Origin: Chloroflexota bacterium
GTDB lineage: Bacteria; Chloroflexota; Anaerolineae; Anaerolineales; Anaerolineaceae
Assembly: GCA_021848775.1 (NCBI GenBank)
Contig: JAJZTR010000003.1
Location: forward strand, 1 to 34,702
DNA: 34,702 bases
Reading direction: 5' to 3'
The notes under the pieces were generated by a model that did not search any database, had not been told where the DNA came from, and was given only the letters and a program-made list of their open reading frames with translations. How positions within the stretch are numbered: position 1 is the first letter of the stretch; the number at the start of each line of letters is the position of its first letter. The position numbers and the translations under genes are program-made. Shown here piece by piece: positions 9,688 through 17,819 of this stretch.

Positions 9688-10416
9688 TCAGGGACGTGCT
9701 ACAAATTGCAGGATAATTCTAGCCTGATCTTCCGTCTGCAACACGCCGGCAATGGAAATCGGGCCGACATTAAAATCGCTTAGCAAGATGGTAGTCTCGG
9801 CGCTGCCGGACAGGGTGGTGCCTTCGAGGCGGGTGATGACATCGAACGTGATCTGGCGGGTGGTCTCTCGCACGGTTAGATTGCCGGTCACTTTCAAGGA
9901 ATAATCCTGCCCCTCAACGTAAGAGGCGGGAAATCCTTCAATCTGGGTTGATTCGAAAGTGGCAATCGGAAAACGGGACGATTCGAGCCAATTACCTCGG
10001 ATCGCATTATCACGGCGGTTGCTGTCGGAAGTGAACTGGCTGATGTCCACCTGAACGGGTCCGATGCTGCTGGCGGACGGGTTGTTGAGGTCGGCAAAAA
10101 TGGTTCCCGACAGGGTCTTGGTGACCCCGACTGCCAGATTAAAGCGATTGTTTTGATTGAAAAAGGTTTCACCTACCTCATAGGTCACGCTTGATTCCTC
10201 AGAGACAATTTGAAAGTATACCGCCCCCATTGCCGTCGTTGGGGTGGAAGTGGGCGATTCATTTGTCATGCTGACGGTGGTGGGGGCCGGCACCGCCTGG
10301 GTTGGCAAAGGCGAAGGAACCGGCGTGGATTCCGGCTGACCGGCAGTCTGGGGGGCAGCAGTGCAGGCGGTCAGACTTATCGCAATAACGATCAGCAGAG
10401 ATAGGGAGCGTTTCAT
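9688..10416 (-). CDS. YceI-domain lipoprotein
   Basis: Lipobox SLTAC; SEESSVTYEVGE...RRDNAIRGNWLESSRFPIATFESTQIE...GNLTVRETTRQITFDV; RBS GGAGGAAGAT. Confidence 0.86.
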   Translation of the reverse strand: MKRSLSLLIVIAISLTACTAAPQTAGQPESTPVPSPLPTQAVPAPTTVSMTNESPTSTPTTAMGAVYFQIVSEESSVTYEVGETFFNQNNRFNLAVGVTKTLSGTIFADLNNPSASSIGPVQVDISQFTSDSNRRDNAIRGNWLESSRFPIATFESTQIEGFPASYVEGQDYSLKVTGNLTVRETTRQITFDVITRLEGTTLSGSAETTILLSDFNVGPISIAGVLQTEDQARIILQFVARP

Positions 10417-10520
10417 GTCATCTTCCTCCTGTAGAAAGTGTGGAACTTGTTGAAAAGAATTTCGGAAAATATTACCTTATTTATCATGTTTACGCAAAAT
10501 ATGGCGGATTGGCTCTCCGC

Positions 10521-10544
10521 AACCTGTTTAAAAATTGACAGGTT
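10521..10544. repeat. Inverted repeat AACCTGT-N10-ACAGGTT (hairpin)
   Basis: Exact 7-bp arms in the recR-yceI intergenic region. Confidence 0.4.
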
Positions 10545-10803
10545 TAGCAGCGAGTAACTTATCCAGCCAGCATAATAGGAGTTATTTTATTTCTGGGCGG
10601 TGCCAATTGCTGGCGAATTTGCTCGCCAAAATAACACGGTAAGCCGGATGCCAGTTATGGATCGTGGCGAAACTTGGCAACTCTATAGTGGTCGGGCATT
10701 GAATTCTGCGCACCATGACTGCCAGAATACGGACAGGTCAAATTTTGCGGGTTCGCGCAGGTTGCACTCTGATGAATATTTATATTTGAGAAATGATTAC
10801 TGG

Positions 10804-11412
10804 CTAACTTAAATCCTGACGACCAGCGAGAGCGCGAAGTAAAGTGCTCTGATCGGCGTATTCCAAATCGCCGCCGGACGGCAGTCCACGTGCCAGCCGG
10901 GTGATGCGTACCCCCGAAGCTCCCAGTTGCTGTTGTAGATACAGCGCGGTGGCATCCCCTTCCATGCTGGGGTTGGTGGCCAGGATAATTTCACGCACCC
11001 TGCCGGTTTTCACGCGTTCAAGCAGCGGTTTGATCTTCAAATCTTCCGGTCCAATGCCTTCGATTGGAGAGAGAACGCCATGCAGCACATGGTAACGCCC
11101 GAAAAAACCCGCGGTGCGCTCCAGAGCCAGCACATCCAGCGGGTCTTCGACCACACACAGAATGCTTTCGTCGCGTTTGTCGCTGGTACAAATCTCGCAT
11201 TTGACCTGATCCGAGCGGGTGATGTTGAAGCACTCTTCACAAAGCCCGGTGGCCGATTTTAACGCGGTCAACGCGTCTGCCAGCGCCAGTGAAATTTCTT
11301 CCGGTGCGCGCAGCAGGAAAAATGTCAGGCGCGAGGCAGTCTTTGGCCCAATACCCGGCAGGCGCTCCAGTGCCAGCGTCAAATTCTCGATCGGTTCAGG
11401 CATAACAGGCAT
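10804..11412 (-). CDS. recR: Recombination protein RecR
   Basis: LALERLPGIGPKTASRLTFFLL; zinc motif CEECFNITRSDQVKCEIC; Toprim VVEDPLDVLALERT; GGDLEYADQSTLLRAL. Confidence 0.96.
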   Translation of the reverse strand: MPVMPEPIENLTLALERLPGIGPKTASRLTFFLLRAPEEISLALADALTALKSATGLCEECFNITRSDQVKCEICTSDKRDESILCVVEDPLDVLALERTAGFFGRYHVLHGVLSPIEGIGPEDLKIKPLLERVKTGRVREIILATNPSMEGDATALYLQQQLGASGVRITRLARGLPSGGDLEYADQSTLLRALAGRQDLS

Positions 11413-11430
11413 AAAAACTCAGTTTCCGGG

Positions 11431-11778
11431 TTAAAAACCCATGCCCGCCAGACCGCCAGTCAGCGGCCCCATGCGTTCCTCTGTCAGCTTGCGGGATTGA
11501 TCCAGTGCCAAATTGACCCCGCTCAGAATTAAATCCTGCAGCATTTCGGCATCCGCATCTTTAAGAAGTTCCGGGTCGATTTCGATGGCCTGGCAAACCT
11601 GTGCCCCGGTCATGGTTACTTTGACAGCGCCGCCGCCCACGGTGGCGGTAACCGTTTCGACCGCCAGAGCGGCCTGGGCTGCTTCCATTTGCTCCTGGAG
11701 TTTTTTGATCTGGGCCATCATACCGCCGCCACCCATGTTGCCTGCCATACCGCGTCCAATTCCTCTACCTTTTGCCAT
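11431..11778 (-). CDS. YbaB/EbfC family nucleoid-associated protein
   Basis: MMAQIKKLQEQMEAAQAALAVETVTATVGGGAVKVTMTGAQ...; lies between recR and dnaX as in many bacteria. Confidence 0.92.
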   Translation of the reverse strand: MAKGRGIGRGMAGNMGGGGMMAQIKKLQEQMEAAQAALAVETVTATVGGGAVKVTMTGAQVCQAIEIDPELLKDADAEMLQDLILSGVNLALDQSRKLTEERMGPLTGGLAGMGF

Positions 11779-11828
11779 AAGTTCCTCAATTATCCTTGTG
11801 ATAAAGCCCCTGCCGATTTCGGCGAATT

Positions 11829-13484
11829 TTATTCTTTCTGTACAATTTTACCACCCAGGTTGAGCGCTGCATTGACCATGCCCTCGGCATCGACATCCTG
11901 GTCAGTCTGCCCGGCTGAGCTTTTGCTGCTGACATCCACGCAGACCACCGGAATATCCCATCCCAGCACCTGCTTGATGGCTGCGCTGGCAATTTTAAGA
12001 TTGTCATTCTTTTCCATTTTCGACTTTAGCACCGGACTGGCAAAGCCTAATCGAAGAACGCCTTTGTGCAATTCAATCGATTTGCAGGAGTTCAACAGAC
12101 CCTCGGTCATTGTGTGCTTGCTTTTGACCACCGCGCGAATTTTCGCCCAATTTTGCAGAATCACAGCTTTTGAAGGTTGATCGGCTGCCTGTAGTTCCGC
12201 AGCGGGAGCTTCTGTTTTGTCCAAGGGCGGCGGCGGATCAATTTTTTCGGCCTGGGACTGCGGAATCTTCTCATCAGTTGTCAGGGCTGCGGGCTCTGTA
12301 CGTTTGAGTATATTGGAAGCGGATTTCACCACCGGCTGATCCGGCTTGGCGGCTGGTTTTTGGGGGGCAGCTGCCTGCGGATGTTCCGGGTCAACCGCCG
12401 CGGCAGGTGACCAATCGATGGAATGGGCCAGGGCTAACTCAAGCGGCAGCCCGGGTTGCCAGCCGCTGCGCACGTCGCTGGCGGCACCATTGAATAACCG
12501 CAGCGTTTCCAATAAATGATCTTTTTCGAAGGCCTGGGATTGGCGCGCCATAAGCGCCCGCTGCTCATGGGTGGAATCAACCTGGTCGGCATTTCCCAGA
12601 CGCACTAAAAGTAAATTGCGCAGATAATCAACCATCTGGCGGGCGAACTGGCGCGGGTCGGAGCCGCTGTCCAACGCCCTGTGAATGCATTCCAGCCCGG
12701 CGGCTGGATCGCGGTTAATGACCGCCTCCACCAGTTCGATCACCACCTGGCTGGCAACAGTGCCGAGAACGGTCTGGGCCATCTCCAGGGTGATCTGACC
12801 ACCCGTTGAAGCCAACTGGTCAAGCAATGAAATTGCGTCGCGCATGGAGCCGGTTGCCTGGCGTGCAATGAGGGTGAGCGCTTCATCGCTGAAATCCAGT
12901 TTCTCCTGCTCAGCCAGTTCCTTGAGGTATTTGATAATGATATTCTGCGGGATACGGCGGAATTCATGGCGCTGGCAGCGCGACAGGACGGTGGCGGGAA
13001 TTTTGTGAATTTCCGTGGTTGCCAGGATGAAAATGGCGTGAGGAGGGGGCTCCTCCAATGTTTTAAGCAATGCGTTGAAGGCCGCCGTGGAAAGCATGTG
13101 GACTTCGTCGATGATATAGACTTTGTACCGGCCCTGCGTGGGGGAAAAATTGATCTTTTCCCGCAAATCACGGACGTCATCCACGGAGGTGTTGGAGGCA
13201 GCATCGATCTCGATCAGGTCTAGAAAACGTCCGTCATTCAACGACAGGCAGTGCTCGCAGCGGTCGCACGGGCGGTCTTTTAGATCTTCTGCCAGACAAT
13301 TGACTGCCTTGGCCAACAAGCGGGCTGACGTGGTTTTACCGGTGCCGCGCGGGCCGGCGAACAGGAAGGCATGACCCACCCGCCCACTGCGGATGGCATT
13401 TTGAAGCGTTTGCACAACATGTTCCTGCCCGACCACCTGGTCCCATAAACGTGGGCGCCACTTGCGGTAAAGTGCCTGCGTCAT
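11829..13484 (-). CDS. dnaX: DNA polymerase III subunit gamma/tau
   Basis: QALYRKWRPRLWDQVVGQEHVVQTLQNAIRSGRVGHAFLFAGPRGTGKTTSARLLAKAVNC...CDRCEHC...YIIDEVHMLSTAAFNALLKTLEEPP. Confidence 0.96.
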   Translation of the reverse strand: MTQALYRKWRPRLWDQVVGQEHVVQTLQNAIRSGRVGHAFLFAGPRGTGKTTSARLLAKAVNCLAEDLKDRPCDRCEHCLSLNDGRFLDLIEIDAASNTSVDDVRDLREKINFSPTQGRYKVYIIDEVHMLSTAAFNALLKTLEEPPPHAIFILATTEIHKIPATVLSRCQRHEFRRIPQNIIIKYLKELAEQEKLDFSDEALTLIARQATGSMRDAISLLDQLASTGGQITLEMAQTVLGTVASQVVIELVEAVINRDPAAGLECIHRALDSGSDPRQFARQMVDYLRNLLLVRLGNADQVDSTHEQRALMARQSQAFEKDHLLETLRLFNGAASDVRSGWQPGLPLELALAHSIDWSPAAAVDPEHPQAAAPQKPAAKPDQPVVKSASNILKRTEPAALTTDEKIPQSQAEKIDPPPPLDKTEAPAAELQAADQPSKAVILQNWAKIRAVVKSKHTMTEGLLNSCKSIELHKGVLRLGFASPVLKSKMEKNDNLKIASAAIKQVLGWDIPVVCVDVSSKSSAGQTDQDVDAEGMVNAALNLGGKIVQKE

Positions 13485-13487
13485 GAA

Positions 13488-13931
13488 TTAATTGCCTCCT
13501 GGGGGAGTTGATGAAGATGAATTGCACTGCTGGATATTTTCGATTTCCCGGGCCAGATCCAGGGGCTGACGTTGGAACTGCGCGGATGGAACCTGCAAAT
13601 TGTACTTGAAAATCTTTCCGTTAAGCGCCTTGATTCGCTCTTCGTAGACATTGATTTGCTCTACCCACAAGTCCTTCCGGCCGCTCTGCCATACGCTGAG
13701 GGCATCGCTGCGGGCCTGGTCGATTTCTTCTTCGATTTCTTTTCGCATTTCCAGCCAGGGCAGGCTGTAACCGTTGGATCGCAGGATCCGGAATGCAGTG
13801 CGCCATTCTTCGGACTCGTAAGGATTCTCATCCAGATTGAGCGGTTTTCCCTTCCCGGGCAGGTCGTCAAAAGCCCCTTTCTGCATAGCGCGTTTGATGA
13901 TTTCGTCCGAAATGTTGCCAAAGGAACTCAT
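13488..13931 (-). CDS. DUF1992 (DnaJ homologue subfamily C member 28-like) protein
   Basis: DEIIKRAMQKGAFDDLPGKGKPLNLDENPYESEEWRTAFRILRSNGYSLPWLEMRKEIEEEI. Confidence 0.88.
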   Translation of the reverse strand: MSSFGNISDEIIKRAMQKGAFDDLPGKGKPLNLDENPYESEEWRTAFRILRSNGYSLPWLEMRKEIEEEIDQARSDALSVWQSGRKDLWVEQINVYEERIKALNGKIFKYNLQVPSAQFQRQPLDLAREIENIQQCNSSSSTPPGGN

Positions 13932-13960
13932 GGAATTTACCATCCCAACTTGGGGATTCC

Positions 13961-14467
13961 TTATGGAATGCTGTAGGTCGCCCGCTGGTTGCCAGCGGAA
14001 TCAAACAAGATGATCGTGTCTCCTGTTTTCCAGGCAGCTTTGTCGAGTCCCCAGAATAATTCGATCACTGTGCTTTGCCCGGCGCGTGTGTATAGACGGA
14101 TGGAACCATTCTTGTTGAGCGTAAGCTTCGGGAAGACATATTCCTTGCCATTACCTTCCAACCGCCAACCTTCCAGCTGCAAGTCACCCTCGCCGATGCG
14201 CTGCAACTGAATGGATTCACTGGGTAAGTCGCCGGCTCCGATCACGGTTTCGATACGTATGACAGGGGTATCCAGCGGGGGGAGGGTCACCTGCTGATCA
14301 ACAGCCCCTGGGTTAGAAGTCACCACAGCTTCCGGGATCCCGCCGGCAGCTCCTGACAGCACCGGGTGCTGCACGCGGTCCCAAACCATCAGTACAATCA
14401 AGGTGGTTGCTGCCGATACCAGTATGTTTAAAATCAGGTAAGGAAATATCCGTTTCCAAAAGTTCAT
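13961..14467 (-). CDS. Membrane-anchored lamin-tail-domain-like protein
   Basis: N-terminal TM helix; LQLEGWRLEGNGKEYVFPKLTLNKNGSIRLYTRAGQSTVIELFWGLDKAAWKTGDTIILFDSAGNQRATYSIP resembles LTD domains. Confidence 0.72.
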   Translation of the reverse strand: MNFWKRIFPYLILNILVSAATTLIVLMVWDRVQHPVLSGAAGGIPEAVVTSNPGAVDQQVTLPPLDTPVIRIETVIGAGDLPSESIQLQRIGEGDLQLEGWRLEGNGKEYVFPKLTLNKNGSIRLYTRAGQSTVIELFWGLDKAAWKTGDTIILFDSAGNQRATYSIP

Positions 14468-14586
14468 CAGGTCTCGTTCTTCAGCTTTCGCGGGGGATTT
14501 TCATCATGGATCGTCAAGGTCGACCCGGCTCTGGTTGAATAATAGCATATTTTGTAGGTAAAATAAAATTAGCCTGAGGAGATAGC

Positions 14587-15072
14587 ATGCCATATTTGAT
14601 TGACGGTCACAATCTCATCCCAAAGATGCGCGGTTTGAGTTTGCAGCGTTTAGATGATGAAATGGAACTCATCCAGCGCCTGCAAATCTTCTGCCGCGTT
14701 CGACGTCAATCCGTCGAAGTGTATTTTGATAAGGCTGCCCCGGGCAGGGCGGGCAGCTCCACCTATGGTATGGTCAAGGCGGTGTTCGTTCCACTTAACT
14801 CGAATGCAGATCAGGCCATTCGCAGCCGTCTGCAGAAACTGGGGCGCAAAGCGCGCAACTGGAAGGTTGTCAGTTCAGACCGTCAGGTCCAGGCTGAAGC
14901 GCGGTACAGCCAGGCAGAGGTCATCCCCTCCGAAGAATTTGCCGAGCTAATGGAGAATACGCTGATCCAGGCGATAAAAAACCCGGCCGACCAAAAAGGT
15001 CTTTCTGAAGCGGAAGTGGATGAATGGCTTCAGATGTTCAATCAAAAACCACCTGAAGACAAAAGCAAATAA
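14587..15072 (+). CDS. NYN-domain (YacP-like) putative endoribonuclease
   Basis: MPYLIDGHNLIPKM...VEVYFDKAAPGRAGSSTYGMVKAVFVPLNSNADQAIRSRLQKLGRKARNWKVVSSDRQVQAEAR; RBS GAGGAG. Confidence 0.85.
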   Translation: MPYLIDGHNLIPKMRGLSLQRLDDEMELIQRLQIFCRVRRQSVEVYFDKAAPGRAGSSTYGMVKAVFVPLNSNADQAIRSRLQKLGRKARNWKVVSSDRQVQAEARYSQAEVIPSEEFAELMENTLIQAIKNPADQKGLSEAEVDEWLQMFNQKPPEDKSK

Positions 15073-15191
15073 ATTTTCTGAGAAAATTCTTAGCATATTT
15101 TAATGAAAATATGACTAATTGGGTGTATATTATCCATAAGACACCTCGAAATATTTTATTGGTATCTGGTGTCGGACCACCCGAAGCAAAA

Positions 15192-15214
15192 TCAGCATGT
15201 CCCCCCCATGCTGG
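15192..15214. repeat. Hairpin CAGCATG-TCCCCCC-CATGCTG
   Basis: Perfect 7-bp stem (15193-15199/15207-15213) plus a T-G closing pair. Confidence 0.55.
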
Positions 15215-15249
15215 TGTACTAGTGGAAGGTGGGATTCCCTCCCTGAGGA

Positions 15250-15280
15250 TCGCCAGGCGTGTCCCCCCCACGCCTGGCGG
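15250..15280. repeat. Hairpin CGCCAGGCGTG-TCCCCCC-CACGCCTGGCG
   Basis: Perfect 11-bp stem (15251-15261/15269-15279) with a loop identical to that of the upstream hairpin. Confidence 0.6.
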
Positions 15281-15314
15281 TTCACTTTTAAAAGGCGACA
15301 TGCTTTTTGCTTTC

Positions 15315-15343
15315 TTGCTCAGGGCAGCGGAGAATGCTATAAT
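15315..15343 (+). promoter_or_regulatory. Promoter of tRNA-Arg
   Basis: TTGCTC, 17-bp spacer, TATAAT with extended -10 TG (TGCTATAAT), 13 nt before the mature tRNA 5' end. Confidence 0.7.
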
Positions 15344-15356
15344 GCGCTTGAGACCA

Positions 15357-15430
15357 GCCCCAGTAGCTCAAAAGGACAGAGCAAGGCACTCCTAACGCCT
15401 AGGTTGGGGGTTCGATTCCCTCCTGGGGCA
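15357..15430 (+). tRNA. tRNA-Arg (anticodon CCT)
   Basis: GCCCCAG/CTGGGGC acceptor; D arm GCTC...GAGC; anticodon loop CTCCTAA; T-loop TTCGATT; discriminator A. Confidence 0.93.
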
Positions 15431-15453
15431 CCTGCAATGTGAGGCTGGATTAA

Positions 15454-15486
15454 TAAAGGGTTCGCTATTTCAGGCGAACCCTTTTA
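15454..15486 (+). terminator. Intrinsic terminator after tRNA-Arg
   Basis: AAAGGGTTCGC-TATTTCAG-GCGAACCCTTT followed by a T-rich stretch. Confidence 0.8.
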
Positions 15487-15509
15487 TCTATCTATCGAAT
15501 AAATTTTGT

Positions 15510-15869
15510 TTAGAAATCCGCAGATTCATCCTCGTCATCGTCAAGATCGATTTCGATCTCGGTCTCCTGATGCTGGCGGCGTACCCACAGCAGCAACACC
15601 TGCCCGTCGTCCGTATCCAGCGAGCGGGCTGCCATGATCGGGGCGCGTTCTTCCAAACCGATGGGCGTCCGGTAGTGCAGATAGATCGCGTCCTGCTTGC
15701 GCCAGGCACGGTGGCAGCGTTCGACCAGCGCCGGACCATTGAACGTGCGCAGGCGGGTTAGAGCCAAATCATACAAATAAGGGCTTTCATTCAGTCCCAG
15801 CGCCCATCCGTCATCGATCTCTTCAAAATCGGGCGGAGGGCCTTCAATAATGGTTATTTTTTCGTCCAT
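15510..15869 (-). CDS. Conserved hypothetical protein, acidic C-terminus
   Basis: 119 aa; MDEKITIIEGPPPDFEEIDDGWALGLNESPYLYDLALTRLRTFNGPALVERCHRAWRKQDAIYLHYRTPIG...; RBS-like sequence; gene flanked by terminator-like and promoter-like sequences. Confidence 0.7.
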   Translation of the reverse strand: MDEKITIIEGPPPDFEEIDDGWALGLNESPYLYDLALTRLRTFNGPALVERCHRAWRKQDAIYLHYRTPIGLEERAPIMAARSLDTDDGQVLLLWVRRQHQETEIEIDLDDDEDESADF

Positions 15870-16070
15870 GGTGTTGTTCTACCTCGGGAGAAAATCATAC
15901 CACAAAATTAAAAGCCTTAGCGCTGTAAAGGGATCTGGTGAATATTCATATAAAAAACTAATACATCATTTATCTTGGTCCTATATCCGGCGACTAGAAT
16001 AAGCTCCATAAGATACCAACTTATCTGTTGATATATACATTTACAAGGTTTTACGAAACAGGAGGAACCC

Positions 16071-16493
16071 ATGTCACTATATCTTGCACACCCGTACGGT
16101 CGAATGATGGCTAACCGCCGCATGATGCATCGCATGATGAACGATGAATGGTCGGAAACACCCGCCAGAGTCGCCTTCCCCATCGATGTTAAAGACGGCG
16201 AGGAAGCCTATGAGATTTTCGCTTTGCTGCCCGGCGTTTCAGCTGAAGATCTGAACATTCAGATCGTTAACGACACCGTGACCATCCAGGGTGAAATCAA
16301 GGTCGATTCCGACGAAAATGAAAGCTACATTATCCGCGAACGTCCAGCCGGCCGTTTTATGCGCGCGCTTCGCCTGCCTGAAACCGTTGACTCGGCCAAA
16401 GTGGATGCCAGCCTTAAAGATGGTGTATTAAGTTTGTACATCCCCAAGGCTGAAGAAGCCCGGCCGAAGACTATCAAAATTAACGCAAATTAA
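16071..16493 (+). CDS. Hsp20/alpha-crystallin family small heat shock protein
   Basis: YEIFALLPGVSAEDLNIQIVNDTVTIQGEIK...YIIRERPAGRFMRALRLPETVDSAKVDASLKDGVLSLYIPKAEEARPKTIKIN; RBS AGGAGG. Confidence 0.93.
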   Translation: MSLYLAHPYGRMMANRRMMHRMMNDEWSETPARVAFPIDVKDGEEAYEIFALLPGVSAEDLNIQIVNDTVTIQGEIKVDSDENESYIIRERPAGRFMRALRLPETVDSAKVDASLKDGVLSLYIPKAEEARPKTIKINAN

Positions 16494-16519
16494 GCATTTC
16501 TCCTTCTGGGTTTTGGGAT

Positions 16520-16547
16520 GCAAAAGCCGCAGCAATGCGGCTTTTGC
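16520..16547 (+). terminator. Terminator hairpin after hsp20
   Basis: Perfect 12-bp stem GCAAAAGCCGCA-GCAA-TGCGGCTTTTGC with GNRA tetraloop. Confidence 0.75.
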
Positions 16548-16734
16548 AATTTAAAACACGGCGAAAATTGGGAAGACTAAGTTATCACTTCCCTAGTGAA
16601 TGGAGAGTAACGGTTCTTCCCTATCGAACATGCCGCCTGCCATCTGACCAGATTTCGGCTGGTTCCATCCGTTTGCTTGCAGTATATGGCGCTCCTTCGC
16701 TTTGACAATGCGGTTCTGATGTAAAATTGACCCG

Positions 16735-17535
16735 ATGAATAAAGAAGACCTTGTGCAGCAGCTTGCTAACCTGCCCATTCCGGATATACGCTTTCACGAA
16801 TCCATTGGTTCGACCAATGACGAGGGTCTGGCCTGGGCGGAAGCTGGCGCGGCGGACGGCTCGCTGGTGGTGGCCGAGCAGCAGACCAAAGGGCGCGGGC
16901 GGCTGGGGCGTTCCTGGGTGACCAACCCCGGGGCTGCACTGGCCTTCACCTTGATCCTGCAGCCGACACCAGCAGAGATGGAGCATATCGGGCTTTTTTC
17001 CCCACTGGCAGGGCTGGCAGTCTGCCTGGCGCTGCAAGGCATGGGACTGCCGGCTGAAATCAAGTGGCCGAACGATGTATTGCTGAACCGGCAAAAGACC
17101 TGCGGCATCCTGGCGGAATCCTCCTGGGAAGCCCAGTCCTTGCGCGCGGTGGTGATCGGGGTAGGCATTAATGTTGCACCCTCTTCCATACCGCCCGCCG
17201 ACCAACTGCAATTCCCGGCCACCTGCGTTGAGGATCATCTTGGCCGCCCGGTCCAGCGCGAAAAACTGCTGCAGGAAATCCTGGCTGCGTTCTTCACCTG
17301 GCGTGGAATAATGGGAACCATCGCCTTTTTTCGAGCCTGGGAAGAGCGGCTGGCTTTCAAAGGTGAAAGCGTGTACTTGAAAAATTCAGGTAATGAGGTT
17401 TTAACCGGCATTTTGCTGGGGGTAGGTGAGCATGGCGATTTACGCATCCACCTGTCCGAAGGTGGTGTAAAATTGGTCTCAGTTGGCGATGTTCATTTAA
17501 GACCCGTCGATTATTTTGAGGGATCTGGGAGTTAG
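16735..17535 (+). CDS. birA: Biotin--[acetyl-CoA-carboxylase] ligase
   Basis: IRFHESIGSTNDEGLAWAEAGAADGSLVVAEQQTKGRGRLGRSWVTNPGAALAFTLIL...IKWPNDVLLNRQKTCGILAE. Confidence 0.94.
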   Translation: MNKEDLVQQLANLPIPDIRFHESIGSTNDEGLAWAEAGAADGSLVVAEQQTKGRGRLGRSWVTNPGAALAFTLILQPTPAEMEHIGLFSPLAGLAVCLALQGMGLPAEIKWPNDVLLNRQKTCGILAESSWEAQSLRAVVIGVGINVAPSSIPPADQLQFPATCVEDHLGRPVQREKLLQEILAAFFTWRGIMGTIAFFRAWEERLAFKGESVYLKNSGNEVLTGILLGVGEHGDLRIHLSEGGVKLVSVGDVHLRPVDYFEGSGS

Positions 17536-17538
17536 AAA

Positions 17539-17742
17539 ATGCTTGACGATCTGCGCAACTCGGCTGCTCATTCTTTCAATGATGATTTCCCGGCTGATGA
17601 TGAAGGGGGAAAGCACCGCGATCCGGTGTTAATCCTTGGCATGACAGCCCAGCAGCGTTTTCTGGTATCGGTCCTGCTGTTGATTATGACCTGCGCCATC
17701 GGCGCGCTGCTGCTGGTGGCTTTTGGCAAAGTCTATATCTAG
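17539..17742 (+). CDS. Small single-TM protein, hypothetical
   Basis: 67 aa directly after birA on the same strand; C-terminal hydrophobic helix FLVSVLLLIMTCAIGALLLVAF. Confidence 0.6.
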   Translation: MLDDLRNSAAHSFNDDFPADDEGGKHRDPVLILGMTAQQRFLVSVLLLIMTCAIGALLLVAFGKVYI

Positions 17743-17767
17743 ACCAGGTCTTGCTTAAGAAAGAAAT

Positions 17768-17803
17768 AAAGCGCAGTCCAGAATTCTGGACTGCGCTTTT
17801 TAT
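17768..17803. terminator. Bidirectional terminator between convergent birA operon and gyrA
   Basis: Perfect 32-bp palindrome AAAGCGCAGTCCAGAATTCTGGACTGCGCTTT with T/A tracts. Confidence 0.88.
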
Positions 17804-17819
17804 CTATCAAAACGAAGAG

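Noticed and set aside
11829-13484. Possible programmed frameshift in dnaX producing gamma
   Set aside because: No A_AAA_AAG-type slippery heptamer seen; the GAAAAAG run is not a proper slippery site
15111-15442. Short plus-strand ORFs across the tRNA-Arg upstream region (internally repetitive PPHAG/PPTPG)
   Set aside because: Repetition reflects the two DNA hairpins; the ORF runs into the tRNA gene
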